A DNA stretch of 64,000 bases from Deltaproteobacteria bacterium (GCA_021162935.1 JAGGXR010000034.1:20602-84601), one strand, 5' to 3'. Shown: positions 1 to 12,309, counted from the stretch's first letter. Numbers and translations are program-made. Notes: a model not told the origin generated them from the letters alone.

Positions 1-816
1 CCCACGATCCGTAAGGACCTGCCCACGATCATCGAAATGGGCAGGCGGGCCGGTTTCGGGCGGATCGCCCTCTGCACGAACGGAAGGCGGCTTCGTTCAC
101 CGGAGCTGCTGTCCAACCTCATCGATGCGGGGCTCACTCGAGTGACCCTATCCATCCATAGTCACCTGCCCAGGATCGAGAACTGGCTCTGCGGTCGGTC
201 TTCGGCCTACGAGCAAAAAATGGAAGCCATCGATCATCTCGTGGCGGCTCTTGCACGAGGACGACTGCCCCATGGTTTTGCCCTCAACACCTGCATCCAC
301 GGGATGAACTGCGAACAGTTGCCAGACCTTGCCGCGTTTTTCCGGGCCAGGGGCGTGGGGGAGATTCGGTTCAACCTGGTTCGCCCGGAGCATTTGGCGG
401 TGGCAGACCCTCGCCTCATTCCACGATTGCAGCGGGTCACCCGGGCGATTCTACGGACTATTTACTGGAACGAGGGCCGCGGATTCATGCGGATCACCTT
501 CAGTGATGTGCCCCTTTGTGCCTATCCGAGTCCTTTGCTCGCATCCCCCGAACTGCTGCTTCGATACAGCGGTGAATCATGGGACCTCGACACCCAAGTC
601 GTGGTTCAACGGGGCGAGGCGGGTCGCGACGAGTTTCGCTGGCAGGATCGCCGCAAGGAACGGCTCAAGATCCATACCGATCGGTGCGGATCCTGCGCCG
701 CAGTGGATCGGTGCGAAGGGCCCTGGATCCGTTCCGTGGAGCTGCACGGCGACGGTGACCTCCACCCGCTTCGGGCCGATCCCTTCCTGGGAAAATCGAC
801 CCGTGGGCCTCGGTAG
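1..816 (+). CDS. Radical SAM protein, 5' end outside the window
   Basis: The reading frame is open from the first base, so the N-terminus, where the CxxxCxxC iron-sulfur motif would sit, lies upstream of the window. What remains resembles the gene that follows: LCTNGRRLRSPELL, an SIHSH strand motif, and a C-terminal cluster CGSCAAVDRCEGPWIR that looks like the auxiliary-cluster (SPASM/twitch-like) cysteines of peptide- or protein-modifying radical SAM enzymes. An internal ATG at 37 exists but would remove part of the barrel. The stop is 10 bases from the next start, so the two are probably cotranscribed. The substrate is unknown; no precursor-peptide gene is visible downstream. Confidence 0.8.
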   Translation, partial: PTIRKDLPTIIEMGRRAGFGRIALCTNGRRLRSPELLSNLIDAGLTRVTLSIHSHLPRIENWLCGRSSAYEQKMEAIDHLVAALARGRLPHGFALNTCIHGMNCEQLPDLAAFFRARGVGEIRFNLVRPEHLAVADPRLIPRLQRVTRAILRTIYWNEGRGFMRITFSDVPLCAYPSPLLASPELLLRYSGESWDLDTQVVVQRGEAGRDEFRWQDRRKERLKIHTDRCGSCAAVDRCEGPWIRSVELHGDGDLHPLRADPFLGKSTRGPR

Positions 817-826
817 GTAGGGCATT

Positions 827-1717
827 ATGGATCGTCGCGTCCGACTGCACGTCATGGTCTCGCATCGTTGCTCGAATCGCTGCGTCTTTTGCCTCGAAGA
901 CGAGCAGGAGCGCGCAGATGCCGATTTCGGCGACCCGTTCGCCATTCTGGAAGCCTTCGAATATCGAGACACCGTCCTGTTTACCTGCGGGGAACCAACG
1001 TTGAGCCCGATTCTCGATGACCTGGTTCGCAGGGCCGACGAACTGGGGTACCACGAGGTGGATCTGGTGACGAATGGTCGGCTCCTGGCGGATGGGAGGC
1101 GGGCGACACGCCTGGTTCAGGCAGGCTTGACGGGGGTGACCGTCTCCATCCATTCGCATCGCCCGGAGTTGCACAACCAATTGACGAGGCGGCGTTCCTT
1201 TCTCCAGACCCTCGGCGGCCTAAGGAACATGCTGGCGTTGAGGGGAGCGGCGGGGAGCGCGGATCTGGTGGTCCGTACGAGTACCGTGGCCTGCCGCCCG
1301 AATCTCGAAGACCTGCCGGAGACGATTCTGTTCTTGGATCGCCTCGGCGTGGACGTGATCAACGTGAACTTCGTGGAGCCGGCAGGGCGTGCCGCTGCGC
1401 AGTTCGACGACCTGGTGCCTCGCATGTCCGACGTGGCCCGTTCCTTGGATGGCGTGCGGGATCGGCTTTCCTGTCGCGAATTGGTGGTCACCGGCCTGCC
1501 TGCCTGCCTGCTGCGTCATGGTGCGGAATCAGGAACGGCAATGGCCGGTATGCGCGAGGTGATCTGGATGTGGCAGGGCGGCACATTCGTCCAGTTGGTT
1601 CCGAACAGGACGCAGGAATACGGCCCCATGTGCGATACCTGTCCTGCCCGGCCATCTTGCGATGGCGTCTGGATACGGTACGTGGAGCGATTCGGCTGGG
1701 ACGAGTTCGGCTGGTGA
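827..1717 (+). CDS. Radical SAM protein with C-terminal cysteine cluster
   Basis: The protein of 296 residues has the cluster motif CSNRCVFC near residue 16, which binds the 4Fe-4S cluster used for reductive SAM cleavage. TCGEPTL follows near residue 50 (the SAM-binding GGEP region), then LVTNGRLL and SIHSHRP. The C-terminus carries CDTCPARPSCDGVWIRY, a CxxCx5C arrangement like the auxiliary cluster of SPASM/twitch enzymes. It is a clear paralogue of the preceding gene, with the same motifs in the same order. The ATG at 827 gives a start just before the cluster-binding strand, as expected. Substrate unknown. Confidence 0.87.
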   Translation: MDRRVRLHVMVSHRCSNRCVFCLEDEQERADADFGDPFAILEAFEYRDTVLFTCGEPTLSPILDDLVRRADELGYHEVDLVTNGRLLADGRRATRLVQAGLTGVTVSIHSHRPELHNQLTRRRSFLQTLGGLRNMLALRGAAGSADLVVRTSTVACRPNLEDLPETILFLDRLGVDVINVNFVEPAGRAAAQFDDLVPRMSDVARSLDGVRDRLSCRELVVTGLPACLLRHGAESGTAMAGMREVIWMWQGGTFVQLVPNRTQEYGPMCDTCPARPSCDGVWIRYVERFGWDEFGW

Positions 1718-1975
1718 GAGGGGCGGCTCGTTGTCCTCGCTGTGCTTGCGGTGGACAGGAAACAGGCTTCGGTATATTTTCAACTGAGGAGGCTGTTCAA
1801 ACCAGCCACCTAAACGCGCGTGACGGTCATGTTGGGGGCTGCTGATTTCGTGATAGGACGATGCCATCGACATGTTGCAGTCAGATGGATTCGGAGACCG
1901 AAAAGGACGGACAGGACGAGATGGATGAAACGAGACCGATTTGATTCGATGAGGACCCGATGCGATGGAGGCGAT

Positions 1976-2969
1976 ATGGTGGGCAATCGAGCCAATGGTG
2001 GGATGTGGGGCCGTGACCGGTGGCTGGCGGCCGTGGTGGCCGGGGCCACCGGGCTGGTCGGCCTCGTTGTCGTGGCTGGCCTGGCCGGATGTCGGGCCAA
2101 GCCGGTCCGGGGACGATAGACGATACATGTGTGACCCGGGTAAGCCAGGTACCTGCCCTGCTGGGTGGTACTGCCGTCCCACGGATTCGGCTGACATGAC
2201 CTACCGATGTTTTTCACATGAAGCGGCCATCTGCGGGGACGGAGTCCGGCAGGAAGGAGATGCCTGTGACAGCGCCGACCTGGGCGGAACGATCTGCGAG
2301 TCGCTCGGGTTTGCGGGCGGGATGCTGCTCTGCACGGCCGACTGCCACTTCGACGAGAAGGGCTGCTTGAGCGAGCTATGCGGAAACGCGAAGGTGGAGG
2401 GAAGCGAGTCGTGCGACGGCACGGACCTGGGGGGGCAGATCTGTACAGGCCTCAACCAACGAGGGGGCACGCTCGCCTGCGAGGACCACTGTCCGTTCGA
2501 CCAGAGCGGTTGTCTGCTCAACTACTCGGATTTGGTGGCAGCCGGCAGCGTGTCCTGCGTGGTTCGATACGATGGGATGGCCTGGTGCGGCGGGCAGAGC
2601 GACTTGGGTCAGCTCGGCACGGGGAACACGCAGGGATCGACCCAGCCGGTGCAGGTCCAGAATGTGCGGAACGTGACGAACGTGTCCTGCGACGGAGGGT
2701 TCACCTGTGCGGTGGCCCAGGATCGGCGGGTGTTTTGCTGGGGAGATAATTCTGAAGGACAACTCGGAGACGGGAGCGGACAGAATCAGTTGTTGCCCGT
2801 GGAGGTGCAGATGGCCGCAGGTGCCATCGAGCTTGCCACTGGGGACCAACATGCCTGCGTGTTGACCATGGACGCGCGACTGTTGTGCTGGGGGCGTAAC
2901 GATCAGGAGCAGTTCATGACGAGTTCGGTTGGTTCCAGCTCGACGCCGGTCCTGGTGACGTTGCCGTGA
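1976..2969 (+). pseudogene. RCC1-repeat lipoprotein interrupted by a frameshift
   Basis: Two frames together describe one protein. The ATG at 1976 follows a GGAGG at 1967-1971 and encodes a lipoprotein signal with the lipobox LAGC (Cys about residue 39), but this frame stops at 2117-2119. The +1 frame continues as a Cys-rich segment with two copies of a CGDGVRQEGDACD-like unit (DUF4215-like), then RCC1-type blades (VSCVVRYDGMAWCGG, CAVAQDRRVFCWGDN, CVLTMDARLLCWGRN) to the stop at 2969. Removing one G from the GGGG run near 2107-2110 would join the frames. RCC1 repeats form a beta-propeller; here it would be displayed on a membrane. Either a real pseudogene or a sequencing error. Confidence 0.65.
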
Positions 2970-3052
2970 TGTTCATTGTTTGGCATACCATCTTGCGCTG
3001 ATGTGGGGATGGATGGGCACGCCGGCCGCTGTGCCCCATGAGGAGAAATGTG

Positions 3053-5119
3053 ATGGCTGAGGACAAACAGGCTGCGTTGGTTCGTTGGCTGGCAGCGCGG
3101 TTCATGGAGGAGAGCGGGATCGACGTGTCGAATGACTCGTCGGCAATGAATCGTCTCGACGGCGCCGCCAGGACCGCTCTGTCCGAATTGAACCATTGGG
3201 GCGAGACCACGGTGAACCTGCCTTTCTTGAGCAGCGATGCGGGTGGACCCAAGCATCTCAGGGTTGCGATCAAGGATTCGGACCTGGACGGAATTTTGGC
3301 TGAATCCATGGCATCGGCAGGCCCTGATCGGAACGCAGCGTTTCCCGGTCGGCCCGGTCGTGACGCGGGGGCTTCACCTGTCCAGGATGGAGCCTCCAAC
3401 GCAGATGCGCCTTCAGTCATGCAGTTTGGATTCGAGCCGGTCGATGACGATGATCCCTTTGCGCATGAGGTCACCCCAGCCGATGAAGTGACGCCTTCCT
3501 GGGAGAAGGAAGCAAAGCAGGCCAAGGGGCATGCGATGCCTTCGGCGGACGAGGTGCGTCATCGCACTGGTCAGACCAAACGAGGGACGGCCAGAAAACG
3601 CCGCAGCCGGAAGGAGCGGGCTTCGAGCGATCCATGGGGGCGGAGCCCCGATGATTGGAATGCAAAGGAAAGCGATCGCAAGCTCGATACGCTGTCTCTT
3701 GTGCTCGTCTATTCGGGTGTGGTGAGCGGCCTGGGTGCGCTGGGGATGGCCATTTACTGGTCATGGCCGGTTTGGGTGGGCCACGGGAGTCGGTCTTTGA
3801 GCGTTCGACTTGTCGTCGTGTTTGCTGCGCTCGCTTTGGACGGCATGACCATGACTTTCATTGCCGCCAGAAGGTGGACGCACACGGGGTATGATTACCT
3901 GGGCTTCGATACCTGGTTTCCCATGGCCATGTCGGCGGTTCCTTTTGTTGGTTTTTTCATGGCGCTCTATTATGCCATTCGTCTCCTGGTAGGACGATTG
4001 GCAGCCGCCTCCATCACGACTTCCTATGGCCCCGGGAGTTCTTCGAGGAATACGTATCCGGCAACCAACATCGGCATCACCGGAATTCCCGGGGGGCTGG
4101 TCCTGTTGGCCTTTGCCTTGATCCATGCCGTGGTCGTCTACAGGGCGCGTTCACACTTGATTCCAGGTTATCATCATGCTCCTGCGACCAAGTCCACGTC
4201 TGTGCGGGGTGTTCCCCGTGGGGCGGCCGCAAAGGCCTCACGGAGGACCTGCCCCAAGTCGGGCGAGGTCGTCGTCAAGAACGAGACCATCAGGGTGGAC
4301 AGACGCAATCGATACTTTCCCTTGCTGCAGGGTTGTCGGTTGCGCCTGAAGATGTGTCGCTTGGTGGGATCCAAGCCATTGGCGTTGCGTGGTACGGGGC
4401 GGCTCGTCATGGAAGGTGGACGTTTGGCCATGAACCCCGATGGATTGCTGGTCGAAGATCATGTGTGGGTCACTCTTCGAGGGGTGAACGTGAAGGCAAA
4501 GGACACCGCTATTCATGCTTCTGGTCAGGCCGTCGTGGTGCTCGATGGTGGTCGAGTGGCCGGCGCGACGGCTGTTTCTGCCACAGACCAGGCAGTGATT
4601 TTGTATCACGACGTGAATCTTCGTGGTCGTTGGAAGCGAAGCGGCACGGCCATGATTTTGGCGTTTCACCAGGGGCAGGATTTGGACAAGGTCCTGGCCA
4701 AGGCTCGGCATTTCGGTGTTGCGTTGAAACGATATCGAGAAGATGCCTGCAACGGCATCATGGCATGCTACGAAAAGGCCGACTACTTCGGTGCGGTGGC
4801 CTCTCGGGTGACGTTGCACTTTGGATCGGACGGGGCAGTCGATCGTTCGAAGATGGAGTTGAAGCACGCTGACAAGCTCGTTCGATCCTGCGTCCAGAAG
4901 TTGGTGGGCGCCAAGAAGTTGTCGCATTTCGTAGGCCCCGTGGGCACTGCTCGTTGCACGTTCGTTGGGCGGCTGAGTTCCGGTACGCGGGTCATGAACA
5001 GCCACAAGGAGTACCGGCCCGATAGTTGGCCGGGTGATCTTTTTGGGGGCCGGAACATGCGTCGCAACAAGAGGCGCCGCAGGCACGGCAGCAGCCATGG
5101 ACATAGGAGACATCGGTGA
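3053..5119 (+). CDS. Membrane protein with AgmX/PglI-like C-terminal domain
   Basis: The ATG at 3053 is preferred over an in-frame ATG at 3038 because AGGAG lies at 3041-3045. Residues 1-210 are soluble and acidic with low-complexity stretches. Four hydrophobic segments follow (about 213-238, 249-271, 291-315, 345-365). Then comes a beta-rich repetitive region in which short strands alternate with turns (GRLVMEGGRLAMNPDG, GQAVVVLDGGRVAG). The last ~110 residues (ACYEKADYFGAVASRVTLHF and a later RSCV) resemble the C-terminal domain of myxobacterial AgmX/PglI gliding-motility proteins, followed by a His/Arg-rich tail. Its stop overlaps the start of the S8 protease gene, so the two are probably translationally coupled. 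Function unknown. Confidence 0.7.
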   Translation: MAEDKQAALVRWLAARFMEESGIDVSNDSSAMNRLDGAARTALSELNHWGETTVNLPFLSSDAGGPKHLRVAIKDSDLDGILAESMASAGPDRNAAFPGRPGRDAGASPVQDGASNADAPSVMQFGFEPVDDDDPFAHEVTPADEVTPSWEKEAKQAKGHAMPSADEVRHRTGQTKRGTARKRRSRKERASSDPWGRSPDDWNAKESDRKLDTLSLVLVYSGVVSGLGALGMAIYWSWPVWVGHGSRSLSVRLVVVFAALALDGMTMTFIAARRWTHTGYDYLGFDTWFPMAMSAVPFVGFFMALYYAIRLLVGRLAAASITTSYGPGSSSRNTYPATNIGITGIPGGLVLLAFALIHAVVVYRARSHLIPGYHHAPATKSTSVRGVPRGAAAKASRRTCPKSGEVVVKNETIRVDRRNRYFPLLQGCRLRLKMCRLVGSKPLALRGTGRLVMEGGRLAMNPDGLLVEDHVWVTLRGVNVKAKDTAIHASGQAVVVLDGGRVAGATAVSATDQAVILYHDVNLRGRWKRSGTAMILAFHQGQDLDKVLAKARHFGVALKRYREDACNGIMACYEKADYFGAVASRVTLHFGSDGAVDRSKMELKHADKLVRSCVQKLVGAKKLSHFVGPVGTARCTFVGRLSSGTRVMNSHKEYRPDSWPGDLFGGRNMRRNKRRRRHGSSHGHRRHR

Positions 5120-8100
5120 TGAGATCCTGGAGAGTCGTTGAAAAGAGACCTCGACCGTCCGTTGTCTCGGCGACCGTTTGGCCGGCTGGGTTGGGAACTG
5201 TCGTGCTGGCAGTCTTGGCCACGTCGGTTGTGGTTGGCCCCTGTCAGGTTCATGCCAGGCCTGGCCCGCGCAGCCACGGCGACCATTGGCGGGTGCGTTC
5301 CATCGTGAAGCTGGAGGGGGCGTGTCTGGCCCGGTATCGCGCGGGTCTTTCTGGGTATGGATGGCCCGAGCGCCGGCTCAGGAGTCTGGATGGAAAGCCA
5401 GGGAATTTGGTGTCGCCTCCTGGTCGCGCCGGAATGCGACCAGTGGGACGCCTTGACCCGGACGGCCCGAACAGCCGGCGCTATCTTGCCTTGTTGGACA
5501 AACGTCGGTCCGCGTTCGTGGCGGAACTCCATCGTGTCCTGCCGGGCGCCAAGGTGGTCTATGAGTTCCGTCTCCTCTTCAACGGCGTGGTGGTCGAGAC
5601 GGAGGCCCATCGACATGGCGTGCTTCGGGCGCTGCCGTTCGTCGAGTGGGTGTCGAGTACGGATCGGATCCAGTATCGACCCACCCTCGATCGGTCTGTC
5701 CCCATGATCGGTGCGCCCGACTACTGGGATGCCACCGGCGGTCAGGCCGAGGCAGGAGTCGGGATCAAGGTGGCGGTGATCGACTCGGGGATCGATATGA
5801 ACAATCCATTCTTCGATCCATCGGAGTTCTACTTTCCTCTTGGGTACCCCATGGGGGCCACCACCGTGACCACGGAAAAGGTCATTGCATCACGGGTCTA
5901 CCTGAGGCCTGACGACCCAGTGGACACGTCGAAGGATGAGCCGATTCCCATCGACCACTGGGGCCACGGATCGCACTGCGCCGGAATCATCGGCGGTGTG
6001 GCGGGGACCGTGTTCGACCTGGGAGGAACGCAGTCGCGGGTCAGTGGCGTCGCGCCTGGCTGTTGGCTCATGGCCTACAAGGTGTTCTACACGTCCCTGT
6101 CGGGTCAGCCAGGCGCCGCATCGCCCGAACTCATGGCCGCGTTCGAAGACGCGGTGGCGGACGGGGCGGACGTGATCAGTAATTCTTGGGGCGGCCCCGA
6201 CGTATTCGGTAGCATGGATCCATCGCTCGACGTGTACCGCGCTGCGGTGGAGGCAGGCTGCGTGGTCGTGTTCGCGGCGGGAAACGACGGCCCCGGCGAG
6301 GGGAGCACATCGTCACCAGGCATGGACCCACTGTTCATCACGGTCGGGGCCACGTTTACGGGCCGGCTGTTCACGAATTACCTGGAGGTCACTGGGCCTG
6401 TGCCCGTTCCCTCGACGTATCGAGTGACCTCCATGGTGGTGGGAAACATCAGCGCGAGCTGGCATCGAGACGTTGGGCCCGCGCCATTGCGTTCGTCTCA
6501 TTTGGTCGACGGTGGCTCGAACGAGGATGGGTGCCAGGCCTTTTCCGCTGGGGCGTTCGACGGTGCCATTGGATTGGTTCTCCGTGGCAACTGTTCGTTC
6601 ACGGACAAGGCGACTCATCTGGCGGACGCAGGAGCCATTGCCGCGGTGATCCAGGACAACAAACCGGGAGAGGTAGCCTTGGTGATGGAGGGCGACCAGG
6701 TGTCCATCCCCGCTGTCATGGTGACCTACGAAGATGGCAACCGGCTGCGCACCTGGATGGAAGCGCACGCAGCCGCCACGGCCGCCCTTCGGACCGGACT
6801 GGTGCCCTACGACGTGCCGGATCAGACAGACGCGGTGGTGAGCTTTTCGTCCATGGGACCGACCGCCTGGGCTCATCTCAAGCCTGAAATCGTGGCGCCG
6901 GGAGCCCTCATCCTTTCCGCTGGGGCCGCCGCGGTAGGGCACAGTTCACCTGTCTGGGAACTCAAGTCTGGGACGTCCATGGCGACCCCGCACGTGGCTG
7001 GTGCGGCGGCGTTGGTGGTTCGCGTCCATCCGTCGTGGGGACATCGGGCCATCAAGTCGGCCCTGGTGAACCAGGCCAAACAGAGCGGCATCCACTCATG
7101 GACCGGGCAGGGCAGAGCGGGTACCCTGGAACTGGGAGGTGGCCGGCTCGACTTGGGTGGCCTGTCCCATGTGACCATGCTCGCGTTTCCCTCGGTGCTC
7201 GATCTCGGTGAAGTGGAAGAGTCTGGGACGTTGGACGCCACGGTGCAACTCCAACTCGTGGATCCGGATCAGGATGGTTCGGCCCTGGTGACCCTGTCCT
7301 GGGACCCTTCGGATGCGGCTCTGCCGTTCGATCCTCCTTCCCAATCAGTGGTTTCCTTCGATGCTTCGGGCCTTGGCGATGTCCATGTCCAGGTTGCCGT
7401 GCCAACCGGGACGCCGTTGGGTGATCATTCCGGATCCCTTGTCATCGTGGGCGACGACGTCGAGTGGGCGCACGTACCCTACCTCCTGCGCGTCACCGCG
7501 CCGGTGGCCTCCAAGGACCTTCTGATCGTGGACATGTCGTTTGCTGCGGACAACAACACGGTGGATCCCGTGAATGTGTACGAGGAGGCGGCCCGGGATG
7601 CAGAGTTGTCGTATGACGTGGCGCCCACAGGGCAACTCGCCGTCTGTCCCACGCTTGCCGTGTTGATGCGGTATCGGGCGTTGCTCGTGCTCACCGGTGA
7701 CGACCAGTGGGTGCATGGTACCTACAAAGGGCGCGGCACCCTGGACCGGCTGTCCACGTATTTGCTGCGAGGCGGGTCGGTGATTGTGGCTGGTCAGGGC
7801 CCCCTGCGTTCTTCGTCCCATGATCGCTTCACCGCCCTTGTTGGGACGGGGACGAGTAGCGGCATGCCCCTCTATGATGACTCCACCGGCGGTCTTTTGC
7901 ATCTCGACGAGTATCGCGTCACGGTCAAGGGTTTGCCTGATCTGGTCACCGCGGACCTGATGCTCGATCCTGGTTCCGGTCTGGGGGACCTGCAGCTCCT
8001 GGGTGAATTGGCTCAGACCGTGTCCGGAGACGTGACGGAGCCATGGCTGGCGGATCCTTGGTCGCGGCCCGTGCTGCGGCTGACTGGGGGCAACTTCGAG

Positions 8101-8769
8101 GGCGCTGGGAACGTCGCGATGGTATACGATCCCTACGCATTCTATGGAGAGGATCGGCTCGCCGAGGCGCATCGGCATCGAGCAGTCGTGCTCGGATTCG
8201 GACTCGAAATCGTGAAGGACCCCACCCCTCTGGCCGACGGCACGCCTGCTCCTGGGAGTCGAGCCGAACTGCTCAGTCGTGCTTTTGCTTGGGCCACGGA
8301 TCGGACGTCGCTGGATGTGATCGTGGAGCAGGATCTGGACGATCCCTTGACCGTCCAGGTGACCTGTCAGGCCGCTGCCACGAACTCGGATCTGGCCACC
8401 TATGAGTTTGATTTTGGAGACGGCGCGGACGTGGTTTTCGGGGCCGGGGCGCAGGTCCGGCACCGGTACCCACGCTACGGCGCATTCCCCTTGCAGGTGA
8501 TCGCCCGCAGCGATCTTGGGTCGGCTGCCATCGATCGCGAGTCGGTCCTCGTGCAGCCGATGAGCGAACGATCGGACGCTGGTCTGTCCGATGGGGGACA
8601 CCTACCTGGGTCGGACGGCGGCCCAGATGGAGGACCTGAGGTTGATCCGCCTGGTCCGGGTGGCTGCTCGTGCCACGTGGGGCCATCGTCTCCGGCCCGG
8701 TCTCCCTGGCTTCCCGCGCTGTTCGTCCTGCTCGTCTCGGGCCTGTGGTTTGCGAGACGAAAGCAGTAG
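5119..8769 (+). CDS. Secreted subtilisin-family (S8) serine protease with MYXO-CTERM-like tail
   Basis: The catalytic triad is intact: Asp about residue 222 (VAVIDSGID), His about 283 (WGHGSHCAGI), Ser about 620 (SGTSMATPHVAG), with the oxyanion Asn about 389 (FAAGNDGP). A PA-type insertion (about 430-570) separates the Asn and Ser blocks. Downstream are Ig-like segments, a PKD-like domain (YEFDFGDGADVVF) and a Gly/Asp/Pro-rich linker. The protein ends GGCSCHVGPSSPARS, a hydrophobic stretch and ARRKQ, resembling the MYXO-CTERM sorting tail. An N-terminal signal covers about the first 45 residues. AGGAGA at 5105-5110 fits ATG 5119; a GTG at 5116 is an alternative. Likely a cell-surface protease of unknown substrate. 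Confidence 0.92.
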   Translation: MRSWRVVEKRPRPSVVSATVWPAGLGTVVLAVLATSVVVGPCQVHARPGPRSHGDHWRVRSIVKLEGACLARYRAGLSGYGWPERRLRSLDGKPGNLVSPPGRAGMRPVGRLDPDGPNSRRYLALLDKRRSAFVAELHRVLPGAKVVYEFRLLFNGVVVETEAHRHGVLRALPFVEWVSSTDRIQYRPTLDRSVPMIGAPDYWDATGGQAEAGVGIKVAVIDSGIDMNNPFFDPSEFYFPLGYPMGATTVTTEKVIASRVYLRPDDPVDTSKDEPIPIDHWGHGSHCAGIIGGVAGTVFDLGGTQSRVSGVAPGCWLMAYKVFYTSLSGQPGAASPELMAAFEDAVADGADVISNSWGGPDVFGSMDPSLDVYRAAVEAGCVVVFAAGNDGPGEGSTSSPGMDPLFITVGATFTGRLFTNYLEVTGPVPVPSTYRVTSMVVGNISASWHRDVGPAPLRSSHLVDGGSNEDGCQAFSAGAFDGAIGLVLRGNCSFTDKATHLADAGAIAAVIQDNKPGEVALVMEGDQVSIPAVMVTYEDGNRLRTWMEAHAAATAALRTGLVPYDVPDQTDAVVSFSSMGPTAWAHLKPEIVAPGALILSAGAAAVGHSSPVWELKSGTSMATPHVAGAAALVVRVHPSWGHRAIKSALVNQAKQSGIHSWTGQGRAGTLELGGGRLDLGGLSHVTMLAFPSVLDLGEVEESGTLDATVQLQLVDPDQDGSALVTLSWDPSDAALPFDPPSQSVVSFDASGLGDVHVQVAVPTGTPLGDHSGSLVIVGDDVEWAHVPYLLRVTAPVASKDLLIVDMSFAADNNTVDPVNVYEEAARDAELSYDVAPTGQLAVCPTLAVLMRYRALLVLTGDDQWVHGTYKGRGTLDRLSTYLLRGGSVIVAGQGPLRSSSHDRFTALVGTGTSSGMPLYDDSTGGLLHLDEYRVTVKGLPDLVTADLMLDPGSGLGDLQLLGELAQTVSGDVTEPWLADPWSRPVLRLTGGNFEGAGNVAMVYDPYAFYGEDRLAEAHRHRAVVLGFGLEIVKDPTPLADGTPAPGSRAELLSRAFAWATDRTSLDVIVEQDLDDPLTVQVTCQAAATNSDLATYEFDFGDGADVVFGAGAQVRHRYPRYGAFPLQVIARSDLGSAAIDRESVLVQPMSERSDAGLSDGGHLPGSDGGPDGGPEVDPPGPGGCSCHVGPSSPARSPWLPALFVLLVSGLWFARRKQ

Positions 8770-8800
8770 CGGCCGTTTCGGCCGTTCGGTGCCGTTTTTT
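8770..8800 (+). terminator. Rho-independent terminator after the S8 protease gene
   Basis: One base after the stop codon, CGGCCG (8770-8775) is followed by TTT and a second CGGCCG (8779-8784), which can form a 6-bp stem. CGGTGCCG (8787-8794) then runs directly into six T residues (8795-8800). Either hairpin with the T-run makes a convincing terminator. Confidence 0.75.
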
Positions 8801-8906
8801 CGCACAGAGTCAGTCATCAAACGCAATCAGGGGATAGATTCCGAGTGCGGATCTTTTGGCCCGACGGAGAAGGGAAGAATTTTTGTTGGGGTGAGACAGG
8901 CACTCG

Positions 8907-9106
8907 ATGGGTGAGTCGAATTCGCGAAGATAAGTGACGACACCCTGAGTAAATTTGAGGAAGAGGTGTCGCATCGAGGTCCGTCATTGTTGCGGAAATT
9001 GCTGCAGGCATACGTGGACCTGCAAGCGTTTATGGAGAAACCTGCAGAAGTGATCGGGGCGGACGCTGTGGCCCACAATGGGGCCCACCGCACTCAAGCA
9101 AAATAG
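8907..9106 (+). pseudogene. Remnant resembling the N-terminus of an ISKra4-type transposase
   Basis: From 8933 to the stop at 9104-9106 one frame encodes 57 residues, including KFEEEVSHRGPSLLRKLLQA and AEVIGADAVAHNGAHRT. The layout (helix with LLRKLLQAYVDL, then GADGV-like and HRT-like blocks) resembles the N-terminal part of ISKra4-family transposases. A start (ATG 8907, MGESNSRR) lies one frame away, so the remnant is both frameshifted and truncated. No catalytic core or terminal inverted repeats were seen. The family call is from memory of the pattern and is tentative. Confidence 0.4.
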
Positions 9107-9164
9107 ATCATCCGTAGGAAAAACGCCCCATTAGGATAAAGGAAAAATCAGGAAAAAAGACAGG
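9096..9164 (+). repeat. Direct repeat copy A (downstream flank of the Cys-rich gene)
   Basis: This segment matches 12309-12384 in the same orientation. It begins AAGCAAAAT, shares CATCCGTAGG, and ends with 24 identical bases (9141-9164 versus 12361-12384). Copy A has a shorter middle section by about 7 bases. It lies just after the transposase-like remnant and about 50 bases from the 3' end of the gene on the minus strand. Confidence 0.85.
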
Positions 9165-9176
9165 CAGTGGACAACA

Positions 9177-9194
9177 GGTCCTCTGACGAGGACC
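9177..9194 (-). terminator. Possible terminator hairpin after the Cys-rich repeat gene
   Basis: GGTCCTC (9177-9183) and GAGGACC (9188-9194) form a perfect 7-bp stem with a 4-base loop, 20 bases past the stop codon of the minus-strand gene. On that strand a T-run (from the AAAAAA of repeat copy A) comes about 17 bases after the stem rather than directly after it, so termination is uncertain. Confidence 0.4.
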
Positions 9195-9214
9195 CGTCGC
9201 CCGGACGTACGGAG

Positions 9215-12181
<2,967 letters not shown>

Positions 12182-12281
12182 TGCATCCCACTCCTTTCAA
12201 ATGCCCGATTGGCTCGGCAGATAGGCAAACACACGAACACACCTTGCGCCCTGGTTCCCTTTTGTATTTTTTGTAAATTTT

Positions 12282-12309
12282 AGAATAGGTCCTTTTGCGC
12301 ACTTGTCAA
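12282..12309 (-). promoter_or_regulatory. Sigma-70-type promoter for the Cys-rich gene
   Basis: On the minus strand TTGACA (12304-12309) is followed after 16 bases by TATTCT (12282-12287), within an AT-rich stretch. It lies about 100 bases upstream of the start codon. The -35 box falls at the very edge of repeat copy B. Confidence 0.6.

Noticed and set aside
1718..1975. Possible small peptide precursor next to the radical SAM genes
   Set aside because: No short frame with a ribosome site and peptide-like character on either strand.
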